Part shown: positions 1 through 10,424 of the stretch, piece by piece
How positions within the stretch are numbered: the stretch's first letter is position 1
Layout: each line of letters begins with the position of its first letter
From: Euglena gracilis
Lineage: Eukaryota; Euglenida; Euglenophyceae; Euglenales
Direction: 5' to 3'
DNA length: 64,000 bases
NCBI GenBank assembly: GCA_039621445.1
Contig: CP154954.1
Span: 11,009,229-11,073,228, forward strand
Program-made: the position numbers and the translations under genes
Notes under the pieces: model-generated
Database searches by the model: none
What the model saw: only the letters and a program-made list of their open reading frames with translations
What the model was told of the DNA's origin: nothing

Positions 1-204
1 CCCGTGCTTACAAGTTGGCTCCAAACAGCTCGTGGATTTTTTGTAGCCAGTAGGCTCAGCACCACTCACTGTTTGAAGTCACCTGGTAAGAAGGGGGGGG
101 AGAAGGGGCGTAGGAAAGAAAGCGAATCTGCTACCAAGTGTACGCCTTGGTAGTCTTTCTGTTTGTGAAGTATGTGTAGGTTCGTAACCTATTCTGCTAC
201 CACG
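1..204 (-). other. E1 primer-binding site and leader (element continues off the left edge)
   Basis: Read on the minus strand, the LTR end GACGTACA is followed by two bases and then TGGTAGCAGAATAGG (positions 202 down to about 188), the expected place and form of a minus-strand primer-binding site. A second copy of the LTR-end/PBS junction (GTACACTTGGTAGCAGATT) follows at about 143-124 and can pair with an upstream CTACCAAG to make an 8-bp hairpin. The complement of the PBS ends in CTGCTACCA, as some initiator-Met tRNAs do; the tRNA identity is inferred. No gag start is reached before the window edge. Confidence 0.7.
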
Positions 205-619
205 TGTACGTCCCCTGACTCTATTCCCACTGCCTGTCGGCCTGCTTACACCCTCCCGTGGGAACCGAACCAGGAGAGTAACAAAAAAAAAAGTCTTTCA
301 CTTAACTATTAGTTTGTATTGCCTTTGGGCTTATGCAGAGCACAAGGCAAACCAGGTGTGATTTTGGAACTTGGGTTCCACAATTGTTCTCCAATCGGAA
401 TCGGAGTGTCCAAATCGAAGTTGCCTTTGATCAAGGCAAATGAAATCATGAATGAAATAATACCACCTGTGAAGGGAAAGGCAGATCCGAGATAGGATAG
501 GCCATTCCTAATTCTGCAATTTGTGTTGCAGAACACGGGATAGTACTATCTAACATGACATTGTACATTCTGCAGGCCGCTGCTATGCACAGTGCCATGT
601 TCATGCTGCCTGGTACACA
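205..619 (-). repeat. 5' LTR of element E1
   Basis: Minus-strand LTR of 415 bp beginning TGTGTACCAGGCAGCATGAA and ending GACGTACA, immediately upstream of a PBS. It shares with the other LTRs in this window the terminal bases, a pyrimidine tract followed by CACAGGTGGTATTATT, and the segment CTTGTGCTCTGC. The body of E1 lies to the left of the window. The LTR interrupts the reading frame at 620-1120, so that gene was the insertion target. I did not find a clear target-site duplication because the other end is outside the window. Confidence 0.85.
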
Positions 620-1894
620 GAAATGCCGTCGTGGCCTGCCCGTCTTTGGTGTTTGGGAGGACAGGGGAAGGGGGACACCTTTTCTTCTACCTTCACCTTT
701 AAATCCCCATCTGGGCACCACGCCCTTGGCTCCTCCCTTGAATGAGTCAAATCGACCCTTTCCAAACACTTGTGAACTCGAGCTTGCTGCACCACAGGTG
801 GTGCCTTTGCCCCTCCATGGGCGATATACAAAGAAGTGAGGACCTGTGAAGGAAAGAAAGGACTGCCCACTAGGGGCAGAGAATTTTCCTCTCATCATAG
901 GTAGACGTTGAATATTTCCTTCCATCCACTGTGTCTTGATATCATCTTCAGTAAACAACACCTCCTCCTGGTTGCTTACAGCCATCTTGCTGATACCAGG
1001 TACTGTGTTCTCCTTCCTCTCGTTCTGCCTCCTGTTGTATGTCTCCGCCAGATACTGCAACACTTGCAGACTTGTCCTGGGGTCCGGGGGTCTCACCCAT
1101 GCGTGTCCCCAAACTTGCAAGACATTCAGCAGCGCCTACGAGATAGCACGGAGGAAGGCGTCGTTCTTATTCTTGAACCCTCACTTCTGCCACAGGGGGT
1201 TGTTCTCTGGGGCTCGCGCGGAAATCAGCGACAACTTCGCGTGTTGCTCAAGGAGGCGTCGGACTTCTATCTTGTGTTCTCCTTTCCTGGCCCTGTTCCA
1301 CAGCTCCGCCAGCTCACGGGGAAGCTCCACCTCAGCCTCGTCCCAGTCGAACTTCAGCTCTTCGACATCCGAGTCCACCTCCATGACTGGTGATCTTGGT
1401 TCCGCTGGTGGGACCGCCTCCACTGCACCAGCTATGGCAAACGCCGCGTCTGCCAGGTCCTGGGGCACCTCCATGGGCGGAAGGTCCACTTTGAAGATCA
1501 AGGCGAGACTGAAGAGCCAAATATCCCTGTACGGGTCGAAGGTGGGCTTGACAAGGGCGGCTCCGGACAGCTGATACAACACACGGCTTGCCTTCCCAGT
1601 GCTCCAATTCGTTCCCTGAAACCGTTGCCCTGCCATCAGAACAGCCACGAAGTTCCCCTTGCTCAAGGATGGGAGTAGAAGAGCTTTTTCCACGTTGAAC
1701 ATGAAGGATGACCAATGCTCCTCCAATTTCGATCCTTCTGCCAATACTTTTGCAACAACTCCGTCATTGCTTCTCCCAGAAATCTTCTTCGAAACCTTCA
1801 AGGCTATAACCGCCAAAAGCGAAAAGCAGTAAGGAAACACCCGAGGCACGAAAAACCAAGAAACACTAGCCGGTGCGAGAAAGACAGGTCCCAT
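620..1894 (-). pseudogene. Broken gag-like or structural protein ORF, cut by the E1 LTR
   Basis: Minus-strand frame of about 420 codons. The first block (1894-1181, 237 codons) has an acidic middle (PVMEVDSDVEELKFDWDEAE) and a helical Leu/Arg-rich end. It breaks at a TGA; shifting frame continues sensibly (FKNKNDAFLRAIS, then a TAG) into the second block (1120-620). That block ends in a Gly/Lys/Arg-rich tail (FKGEGRRKGVPLPL) that looks like a nucleic-acid-binding gag C-terminus, and the frame then runs into the E1 LTR. No zinc knuckle, protease or RT is visible. I do not recognise the family; a gag of another retroelement (for example DIRS- or gypsy-like) is my guess from composition only. 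The true 5' end is unclear. Confidence 0.4.
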
Positions 1895-3065
1895 CTTTTA
1901 GAAGTGCTGAGAAAGGGGGTCCTCCTCGGGGGGTCGGTAAGTAATGGTATGTTCGGAAGCGTGGCCAGAGTCCCCAGTTGTCGTGACTCACTTGTATTTC
2001 GGGAGCTGTGAGGGACTGTTTTGTGAGAGTGTAAGTGACCCCCCCCCTTCCAATGCTTCCCCTACCGGGTTGGTAAAGTTTGTCGGGTGTCAGGTCCCAG
2101 GCGGATCATAGAGGGAAACTATTCTTCGGTGTCTCAAGTTTTTTTTTTCGTTGTGGAAAAAGGAAAACAATTATCTCAATATGCGGTCAAATACAGTTTT
2201 ACACCTGGTTTTTGAACCTCCCATCCACCAAACATGTGTCATTTTTTGTCCAAAACGACGATTTCGGGAAAGAAAAAATTTACGGAGACGCGGAACCCAA
2301 AACGTTTTTTAGCTTTCCCCCCCCTGGTGGAAAGCTCAGAGTGCTCAAAATGTTACATATGATTATAAAATATAAAATACATATGGAACAAAGTGGTGCC
2401 CATACCTGGGGTATGGGGGGTATTGGGATGTTGTTGGTGAGGCTTATAGCCCCCGGGCACTCGAACAGTTGAACACTCGAACATACGTCGCGCGATTTGG
2501 CAACAAAAAAGGTCGGTGGACAAAGATGAGGTTTATTTTTCTTTCCGGGCGGCGGGTTCCGGTGTGGCGGGACCCCCCCCCCCCCGCCAGGCACTTGAAC
2601 AGTTTCATACGTCGCGCGGCCGACAAACGCTCATTTTTGGCTCAAAAGCAGGTTGACCATTCGGGCTCCGCACTGCGAGTTGGTGAGTGAGGTCCTGCTT
2701 TCTTTGCCGGCTGTTCTGTCCTGGTGTGTTTGTGCGTGCCCGGGGGGTGCTCCTTACTGCTTTTTCCTGCCGGAGTTGGCTGATTCCTAATTCTGCACTT
2801 CGACCTCAAGGAGAAAGAATTTGACTTCTACGAGTTCAAGTGGGATTACTTTACGAGGAGTACTACATTCACGAAGACCATTACTTTATCAACTGGTGGA
2901 CCGGACTTTTTCGGACCTTCAACTTCCTTGAGGACGAATTCAACTCTTCGAGTTCAACTGGAATTATTCCCAGACGCATTGCACTTACTAAAAAAAGATC
3001 AATAACTGGACTTCCATGAATAATGATGACGAATCTCAAAGAAAATCAGATTGCCAAGAAGATCT
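1895..3065. other. Gene-free stretch with homopolymer runs and a dispersed repeat
   Basis: No coding region that I can support. It contains several C/G runs, T-rich tracts, and the dispersed repeat described separately at 2450-2660. One plus-strand frame around 2800-2995 is open for about 65 codons (rich in Phe, Lys and Asp), but it has no recognisable motif or neighbours and may be chance. Confidence 0.5.
2450..2660 (+). repeat. Dispersed repeat, two partial copies; third copy at the right end of the window
   Basis: Two adjacent segments (about 2452-2500 and 2577-2655) share GGCACT(T/C)GAACAG and CATACGTCGCGCG, each preceded by a C-run. The second continues with AAACGCTCATTTTTGGCTCA. The reverse complement of 63330-63415 carries the same order of blocks (C-run, GGCACTCGAACAG, CATCGCGCGG, AAACGCTCATTTTGGCTC). 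This is therefore a dispersed family in opposite orientation at the two ends of the window. Its type is unknown. Confidence 0.65.
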
Positions 3066-3404
3066 TCAAAGAACTTCCATTTGGCCTCCATTGGCACTCA
3101 GGCTGCTTGGCCTCCTCAGAAGCTTTCTTACAGCACTGCCATGCCTCAGGGAATTCACCGACCTACTAATAAAATTTTCAAGAAAAGCATTGACATCTAC
3201 GTTTGGATCAAGTACATCCTGTGCCAAGAGGTTTAAAAAATCAAGTGCTGGAGTTAGGCACTCTTCAATGCTCGGGTCCAGCAAGAAAGATTTACTCTGA
3301 CTCTCGGGCCCAGGACCTTTGCATGCCACTGGAGCAAAATGATGTAATAGGTCGAAATGGTGTCCCAGGGGGGCCTTAGCAGGCCCATGGTCTTTCCAGG
3401 ACAC
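3066..3404 (-). CDS. Hypothetical ORF, 112 codons, no recognisable domain
   Basis: Open minus-strand frame with ordinary amino-acid composition, containing a Leu/Asp-rich helical stretch (LTPALDFLNLLAQDVLDP). I do not recognise it. It could be an exon of a host gene, a fragment of a decayed element, or chance. No splice sites, neighbours or repeats support one choice. Listed because it is the least implausible coding frame between the E1 insertion target and the foldback element. Confidence 0.2.
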   Translation of the reverse strand: MSWKDHGPAKAPLGHHFDLLHHFAPVACKGPGPESQSKSFLLDPSIEECLTPALDFLNLLAQDVLDPNVDVNAFLENFISRSVNSLRHGSAVRKLLRRPSSLSANGGQMEVL

Positions 3405-3890
3405 TAGGGGAAAATGGTGTCACAGGGAGGTTGGGGTGAAAAAATGTTTTTGAACGACAAGGTATCAGCAGGTGAACTGAGTTTTCTTTGTGGACACAGG
3501 TTTTCATTGGAACTGTCAAACAAAGCAACAATAAATGCACAGAAATGGAATGCGAATGGGTTCCAGGTGACAAAGGGGGACAGTCAACTGATGTTCGTGC
3601 AGCCAGTGGCCCAAAAACTGGCAAAGAGAAACAGAACTGGGAAATGTTGTCTGATAGATGATGTGAGATAACTGGGGTGAAGATGGAAGACACCTTTTGA
3701 AAACAATCTGGGGGGTTGGTGGAAGATGTCAGCACCAAAAGGTCTCTTTGCATGCAAAGGGAAAGACTGATGTGTGGTGGGTAATGAGGGTGGGTATGAG
3801 AAGAATGCAGGACCCTTTGCAAAGACAGAGATTGGTTGGATGCATGGTGGGTTTGCAGTGGTTGGACATGGTAGAAGTGGTGGGCGTGGG
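3405..3890. other. Gene-free stretch
   Basis: No supported gene. The plus strand is rich in G and A, so the minus strand shows a Ser/His/Pro-rich open frame whose composition follows from the base bias. No repeat of the window's main family is seen until the foldback element begins at 3891. Confidence 0.5.
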
Positions 3891-4416
3891 TGTGTACCAG
3901 GCAGCATGAACATTGCACTGTGCATAGCAGCAGTCTGCAGAATGTACAATGTCATGCTAGATAGTATTTTTCCATGTTCTGCAACACAAATTGCAGAATT
4001 GGGAATAGCCTATCCTCTCTTGGGTTTGTGCCTCCCTGCCTGTCGGCCTACTTAAACCCTCCCGTGGGAACGGAAACAGGAGAGTAACAAAAGTAAAAGT
4101 CTTTCACTTAACTATCAGTTTTTAGTGCCTTTGGGTTTAGGCAGAGCACAAGGCAAACCAGGTGTTATTTTTGAACTTCAGTTCCAGTAGTCTTCTCCTA
4201 TCGGAGTTCAAATCTTCAAATCTTGGTTTTCCCTTTCGGGCTAATGAAGCGTGAAACAAAATAATACCACCCGTGAAAAGGTAGACAAATATGAGATAGG
4301 ACAGGCTATTCCTAACTGTGAAATTTGTGTTGTAGAACATGGAATAGTACTATCTAGCATTAGGTAGTGCAGACTGCTTTTATGCACAGGGACAAGTTCA
4401 TGCTGCCTGGTACACA
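3891..4416. mobile_element. Palindromic LTR derivative (solo LTR with an inverted copy of its own 5' end)
   Basis: 526-bp unit that begins TGTGTACCAGGCAGCATGAA on the plus strand and ends with the reverse complement of the same sequence at 4416. Read on the minus strand from 4416, it follows the E1 LTR closely (TAGATAGTACTAT, GGTGGTATTATTTTG, CTTGTGCTCTGC, CCCACGGGAGGGT). Near GACAGGCAG, where the LTR should run on to GACGTACA, it switches into an inverted copy of about 130 bp of the LTR 5' end. The result is a foldback unit with terminal inverted repeats of about 130 bp. It encodes nothing. Confidence 0.75.
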
Positions 4417-4854
4417 GTGTGCAGTGATTAGGGGGGTCACTGTTGGAGGAGGCCTTTCAGCCCCATAGCCTTTTTTGCCACTGGCTGGTTTGAGGGTGCT
4501 GTCGACTGTCGGGGGCGTCCGACAGTCAAAAATGGTAACGAGGAAGCTTTTGAAAACACGTAATTTTCATTCCGCGCAGAACGCGCATTCAATAGGAAAA
4601 GCCTAATTTGAGGTTCTAATTTAACACAATTTGCTTCCACAGACCTTTGTGGGTTTTTTTGTGATTGGCATCAATCAAAAATTGATTTGGAGAATCAAAA
4701 TCAAGAGAAGGTTCATTGTTTGGAAGAATTGTCAATTTCAGGTCCTCTTCCCACTTTCACGGTGTGTGCGTGTTTCTGTTGCCTTTTACCACCATCCATT
4801 GCACCAACACACCCACCCTGACCATTTCCAGTGTTTTTGCATATTTAAGAAAGG
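4417..4854. other. Gene-free stretch between the foldback element and the gag-like gene
   Basis: No supported coding sequence and no LTR or PBS that would belong to the downstream gag-like gene. AT-rich towards 4600-4750. It may hold the leader of that element, but nothing in the sequence proves it. Confidence 0.4.
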
Positions 4855-7800
4855 GTGGGTGAAATGGCTTCGTGGGGACTGAAATTTGGGACTACATTTT
4901 TAAAGGAACGGAATTTTGACTTTGTGCAAATTTTCAGGGGAAAAGCAAATTCGATCCTACGCACACCCCTCCGGTCGGGGGGTACACCAGTGGGCGAAAC
5001 GGGGGGTGGCCTGAGCCCTCCACCACCAGGAAAAACACTGGCCCCGGGCCAGGGAACGGCAGCCCCAAGGGTGGGTGTCGGGGACGAGGCAGCCGGCCGG
5101 GGGGCTGGGGTCTCTGGTCCGACGCTCGCAGGGGGGGCGCCGGGTGTGAACATGGTACGCAGAGGTTGCTTCACTGACTCTGTCAGTGAAGAATTTTTGG
5201 ATTCGGTTGATGACAAACCAGAACCCCTGAACATGGTTGGCAGGGGTGGATTCACTGACTTCGTCAGTGAAAAGTTTTCGAATTCCCTGAACATGACAAG
5301 CAGAGAATTTTTTGCGACAAAACTTTCCTGTCGACAAAACTTTTTTCAGCCAGAAAATGCGGACAAATTTGCTGGCACAGCCAGCAGAGATCTTGCTGAA
5401 AGGTTTGACATGGTCACAGATTTTTCAAAGTCCAAAACGTTTGCTGAGTCTGTGAATGTGGAATCACAGAATTTTTCAGGTCAGCCACCAGATTTTTCAG
5501 AGAGCTGCCCCCGAAATCAAAATGTCAGAACTGCAGAACCTGTGAAATCTGAGGAGTTGCTTCAAACAATTGGCTGGTTGGCTCATTGGAATCATTCAGG
5601 TTTTTCTGCAGTGTCTCTCAGCCAATCTTCAATCTCAAAACAATCTCAATTCAATTCAAATCCCAGCTCCCAGTGATTTAACACACAATCACAGGTTGCC
5701 TCAGATGATACTTCAGATTTCTCGTCTGAAAAATCAGGGGTTAGCCCTGCAAACTCAGTCCCCATAAGGACGACAACTGCACAGGGGGGAAATTCACAGC
5801 CAGAAGAGGAAAATAAGCTGGTTCAGTGGGCAGAATCCCCCCCGTCGTATCAAAGTGACTGTGAAACGGAGGGTGAGGGTGTGCAAAACCCAGATCTGTT
5901 GAGAGAAATGGAGGATTTTTTGATTGCTGCAGGCTGGGTACCACCCAGAAATTCACGGTTTGGAGCAAAATCCGCCAGATTTTTCTGCGAATTACAGTTT
6001 TCTGATGCAAAACCCCCCAGCTAGACAGCCAGTTTGGAAATAAGTGCCCAGAATTTGGGACATATCTCCCACGAATTGAAGGGGGTGAACCTGTGCTTTT
6101 GTTGGAGGACAGATTTTCAGTGGACCGTAGATTAACAGCCAACGAGTGGATGGTAATTGTGGCAGAGCCAGACCCTGAAAATTTAATATCGACAATTTTA
6201 ACAGCTGAATCTGCCAAACTGGGCATAGGGGGGCCAGCCGGGCTGTTAAATCAAGCAGGGTCTAACATGGAAATCAGGGGGGATGAGGAAATGGAACCAG
6301 AATTGCCTGTTTTTCAGCCCCCTATTTTTGGACCACAGCCCCCCGATTCTGATTGCCAAATGACGGGTGGTGATGATTTTGACTCATGTGACCAATGGGC
6401 ATATGGGGTGGATTGTTATTTGCAGGAATTGAGCCGAAGTATAACAAATTAGGAAAGCATCCCCCAGGTCGTAGTTAAAAATAGGCTAGAAAGTTTTGAG
6501 AAGAATTTGGCGGAAAAAAATGCTCGAGCATAGACATAACTTTTGAACTTCATCCATGAAAATTTGGAGAAACGAACGGCTCAAATGTGCAGCCAGTTTG
6601 AGCACGAAAAGCAAAAAAGTCAGAGGCAAATTCAGCAATCAGTCAGCCAATTTATTTTATGGTGCCAAGAGGGTGGGAGTGCAGTTTAAAACATTGCAAA
6701 CTGCCACAAACAACTTTTGGGGATCGAAGTTCAAAGGCAGATCGAAGGAAAATTTCATAATTTTGAGAAAAAGTTACGAGATTTTCTGGGCAGTGAACTG
6801 GCACAACTTTAGAGCCGTGGAAACGATGTCCAAAACAAATTGTTTGCAGCAGGTGGGTTGGTCGAGCAAGTTGCAATTTGTTTGCATTCTGTTGAGCAAA
6901 TTAAGTCAGATTTTCAGAAAGAAATTTTGGCAATTCGACAGGCAAATCGTGCGCTATGCTCTGGGGTGGACAAAAAATTTGCTGAAATCGCTGCTGGGCT
7001 GAAAATGGTGGGGGAGGAATCAAAGTCAGGTTTTGGGACCTTAGCCCAGGAAATTCAGCACCGATTGGCAGCAACTAGAAACGAGAGCAAAGCTCTGGGG
7101 GGCAGGGTCGCAGCAGTTGAGAAATTTATGGGAAGCCAGGAGGTGCCTTGGGATAAGGTGGTTGAAATGCTGGGAAAATCAGAAGCAACAATTCAACTGG
7201 AAGGAAGGAAATTTCGTAGGGAAATGGCAGTTCAGGAATCTGCGGCAAGAAAAAATTGGCAACAGGTGAATCTTTTTAACGAAGGCAAATTTACCCTTGA
7301 GCATTGGCTTGAGTTTCAGGCAAATTTCAAGATGGCCAAGTGCAAGGTTAAGGATGCCGGGGAGGGGGAAGCAAAACGGCTTTTGTTGCAAAAACTTCCC
7401 TCATTCATCCTAAAATGGGTTTCAGATGAGGAGGAAAGGAGGCTGAATAATCAGCCAACTTTACGCCTAAAGGAGCCAGGGAATAGGAATTCAGAAATGG
7501 TTTCCGTAAGCTTGGGGAGAATACTTGGAAAAAGACCCACAAAAGTGTCGGAAATTCACGAGGGGTAATTTGAAATCATTTTCCCTGACATTTGTGCACA
7601 GGAAGTTGAACCCATTTTGACCACCGAGGATATTTTCAACCTCGTGAAAACAAAGTTGACTCTCAGAAACAAGCATGACGCCTTACAGAGTTCTGTTTCA
7701 ATCCCAGGCTATCAAGGGTTTAGGCGTTCATGGTCGGTGGGTGCTGAAAATCGATGGGGGAGGCAATCGGGGAGTCGGAAGAGTTCACCGGGGTCAACCC

Positions 7801-7875
7801 CGGGTAGGGCAACGACACCTCCCACAGCCAAAAGCAAATCACAAATCAGCGGAACAGCAAAACCACACCGACCAC
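4855..7875 (+). pseudogene. Gag-like gene of a second retroelement family, with many in-frame stops
   Basis: One long decayed frame. Part 1 (4855 to a TAG at 6022) has a Gly/Pro-rich start, two copies of a short repeat (NMV-R-G-FTD-VSE), and an in-frame TGA at 5674. After a frame change near 6010, part 2 (to 7875) holds acidic and Pro-rich sequence, then predicted coiled coils (NRLESFEKNLAEKNARA; IKSDFQKEILAIRQAN), then a capsid-like block (FTLEHWLEFQANFKMAK, LLLQKLPSFILKWVSDEEER). A Ser/Gly/Arg-rich tail ends it; no CCHC knuckle is seen. In-frame stops in part 2 lie at 6450, 6531, 6537, 6687, 6810 and 7566. The sequence differs from the gag of E3-E5. At about 7876 the frame passes directly into ORF B of E2, so the two are fused by a rearrangement. 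Confidence 0.6.
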
Positions 7876-10369
7876 CGGAAGAGGTGCTCGAAGTGGTGCA
7901 GAATCGTATGTACGATCACAGCAAAAGATCTTTCTACAGTGCCGAAATTCATGCATTTTAGGGATACCCTCATTCGGATGAAGTCGTCCTGGACCGGATG
8001 TCCGGTTTCTGGGAGCTGTGGCTCTGGTTGGGATACCCCTGCCAGAACTTCGGCATTTTTACCGACCGAAACGGTCTGACGTACATCGACTGTATGAACA
8101 CGTGTGCCGACGACGAAACGTTCGTCGCACAGCTGAAGGAAATCTTCACGTACCTGTATTCCGTCGGAGCACTGGGAATCCAGTGGAAATATTACCCCCT
8201 GCCGGAGAAACTCCAGGCGCAGGCCGCGGTAATGTTCACATGCAATCTGCAAATCCACTTGGACAGCATGTATGGCACGCTGTTCAAGGTCCTGGACGTC
8301 GACCTCGCGTACCCCCAGCGGTACAAACTGGTATGCCATTTTTGCAAAGAAGTACACATTGTTGACTTCTGGGGTTTTGGAGAACGCGGAAAACCGCCTC
8401 CTATTGCCGAGAATGTCGGCAGCCAGCCGACCAGTAGATTCTTCCTGCATCAGTGCCGGAATCCCCAGATCGGAACGCAAGACAGAAATGTGCTGAAACA
8501 GCACCGGCAGAAAATATTTCTGCTGCCACAATACTGGCACAGGGCGTGGACTACTTACGTCCTGGAGGTTTATATCTCTGGAATGCATGACCACTGATGT
8601 GGATATCCACAGGAGGTGGCTACCTCGAGGATACATCGAGGTGGATCCAGACTGAATGACCCAGACCGACGCAGGATGAACCTGCGGCCGGACTGGCAGG
8701 AGGCCGAAATCGGTCTCCGGGAGCACTCGACACCCAGTTCGGGAATATCCTGATCTGGGAGGACTTCCAAGACTTTTTCGCGGCAAACGTGGAAAAACAG
8801 CCACATTATGCCCTGCCGCTACCCGCTTTCCTGGAAGACACAGGAGAATAAATTTACGGCATGAGCTGGAACCGTCGAATGCAGTGGGAAGACCTCTGCA
8901 TGATCAGCGAGGACGAGCCAGAACCTCCACCCGGAAGCTGGGTAAGAGCGTCATGGCCGCCCCCATAGCCCAACTCTGACAGCAGTGAAAATATAAGCTT
9001 TTACCGCCTGGCAGATGCACAAGTGTGCTACAGGAGCGGAAAAGATCCGCGTTCTGCAGCTCAACTACAGACAACCGAATCCCCTCCGGAAGCGGAGGAG
9101 GAGAAGGAAGCGGTCCCCATGGCCGAGGATGAACATCAGCCAGCGGAACCTCCGGCACAGGAAACCCGTAGCCCATCTGTAGTGATGCTGGACACTGTGG
9201 CAGAAACTGCCCAGCGCCGAGGATCTCCCGCAGGTGAAATGACCCCTGTACCACCGTCACCAACCTCACTGAGTAGGACAGGCGTACCAACCCCTACGCG
9301 GGAAAACCCGCCGGAGACGGTACCCCACACGCCTGAGGTATTACGCCTCAAGCTCCCTGTCCCCGGGGAAACCCCGTCGACAGCGGAGCCAGCGGAGGAG
9401 CCCACTTCAGGTGAAGGACCTGAGTGGCGCACCTCGCTGGGCGGACGCGTACTTGGTGGTTTGCGGTCACTGATCGCAGTCGTCACTCCACGTGGCAATG
9501 CGGCCTGTTCTTCCACAGCTGCGGCGGAAACTGCCCAGCCGGCGGAAGAAACACCTGACACTGCAGCCATGGTGGAGGATGAACCTCCCCAAACGGCGGC
9601 GCCACCGCCAATGTCGGAAGCGACACGGAAGGAAGGTGAACAGACAAAAATGGCAGTGGAGACAGAACCCACCGGGCCAGTACAGGATGAACCTGTACCA
9701 GCACCGACAGTCCCACCAGAGGCACGGGATGCACCTGCACCTACAGGCACAACCACAATCACTGCACAGAAGCGTCAAGGCACACGGACACCGGCGCCTG
9801 AAAAACAGTCCGAGCTGACGTCCATGCCTCCCCCACAGGCTCAACCAGCGCGAAGTGCACCGTCCACGCCTGCACCCACACCATCCGCCACGGCTACCCC
9901 TGGGAAACCCACGGGTGCCGCGGAGGAACGCGTAGGGCGACCCTCAGCTCGGGAAACCCCTGCTGAAGGTCACGGACGCTCGGTGTCGGGGAAAAGACCC
10001 CCGTCCCAAGCGTCACCACGCACCTGGGCAAGCAAGCGCGACGCCGAGCGGCGGCCCTCGGATACTCCGGAAACCGGAAGCCTGAAGCCCCCGGCCAAAT
10101 CAAAGCCGGGCGCCGCACCTTGCTAACCCACAAAAAAATCTGGTGACCAGTTCCCACCGAAAGGCGGTGCTGGTGCTGGCAGCCAGGGTGCTGCATCCTC
10201 TTCTCGGGGATCAACCTCGGGACAAGGATTAACACACGTCACGTCATCCGGATATGGGCAAACCTCACAGCCGAAACCACAGGCAAATGGGCAGGGAAAA
10301 TCCCGCGCCTCCACGGATGAGACACCTTCGGAAGACGAAGTTATCATCGACTGGAACGCGATCACTTAG
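7876..10369 (+). pseudogene. E2 accessory ORF B, decayed
   Basis: Downstream accessory polyprotein region of the giant chromovirus family. It begins at LEVVQNRMYDHSKR, already fused to the upstream gag-like gene. An in-frame TAG at 7959 sits where E4 has Glu. The globular part (7998-8597) is close to E4: GFWELWLWLGYP, GALGIQWKYYPLPEK, then C-x2-C (VCHFCKEV), VDFWGFGERG, and H-x-C (FLHQCRNP). A frameshift near 8590 scrambles 8600-9020. The Pro/Thr/Glu-rich tail (9023-10126) contains the family motif LGGRVLGGLRSLIAVV. A TAA at 10124 interrupts a Lys/Gly-rich end that stays open to a TAG at 10367. No membrane segment or known domain is recognised. ORF C follows. Confidence 0.75.
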
Positions 10370-10424
10370 GATGATCCTGAGACTCATGACCTGAAGAACA
10401 GGTACATGGTGATCGAAACACAAA

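Noticed and set aside
3376-3955. Ser/His/Pro-rich minus-strand frames of 120-180 codons
   Set aside because: Composition follows the local A/G-rich plus strand; no domains and no agreement with other copies.
4855-7961. An alternative genetic code in which TAA and TAG encode Gln
   Set aside because: In comparable positions of other copies, stops also replace Glu, Trp and Leu codons (for example 7959, 58619, about 39090), and frameshifts are frequent, so decay explains them better.
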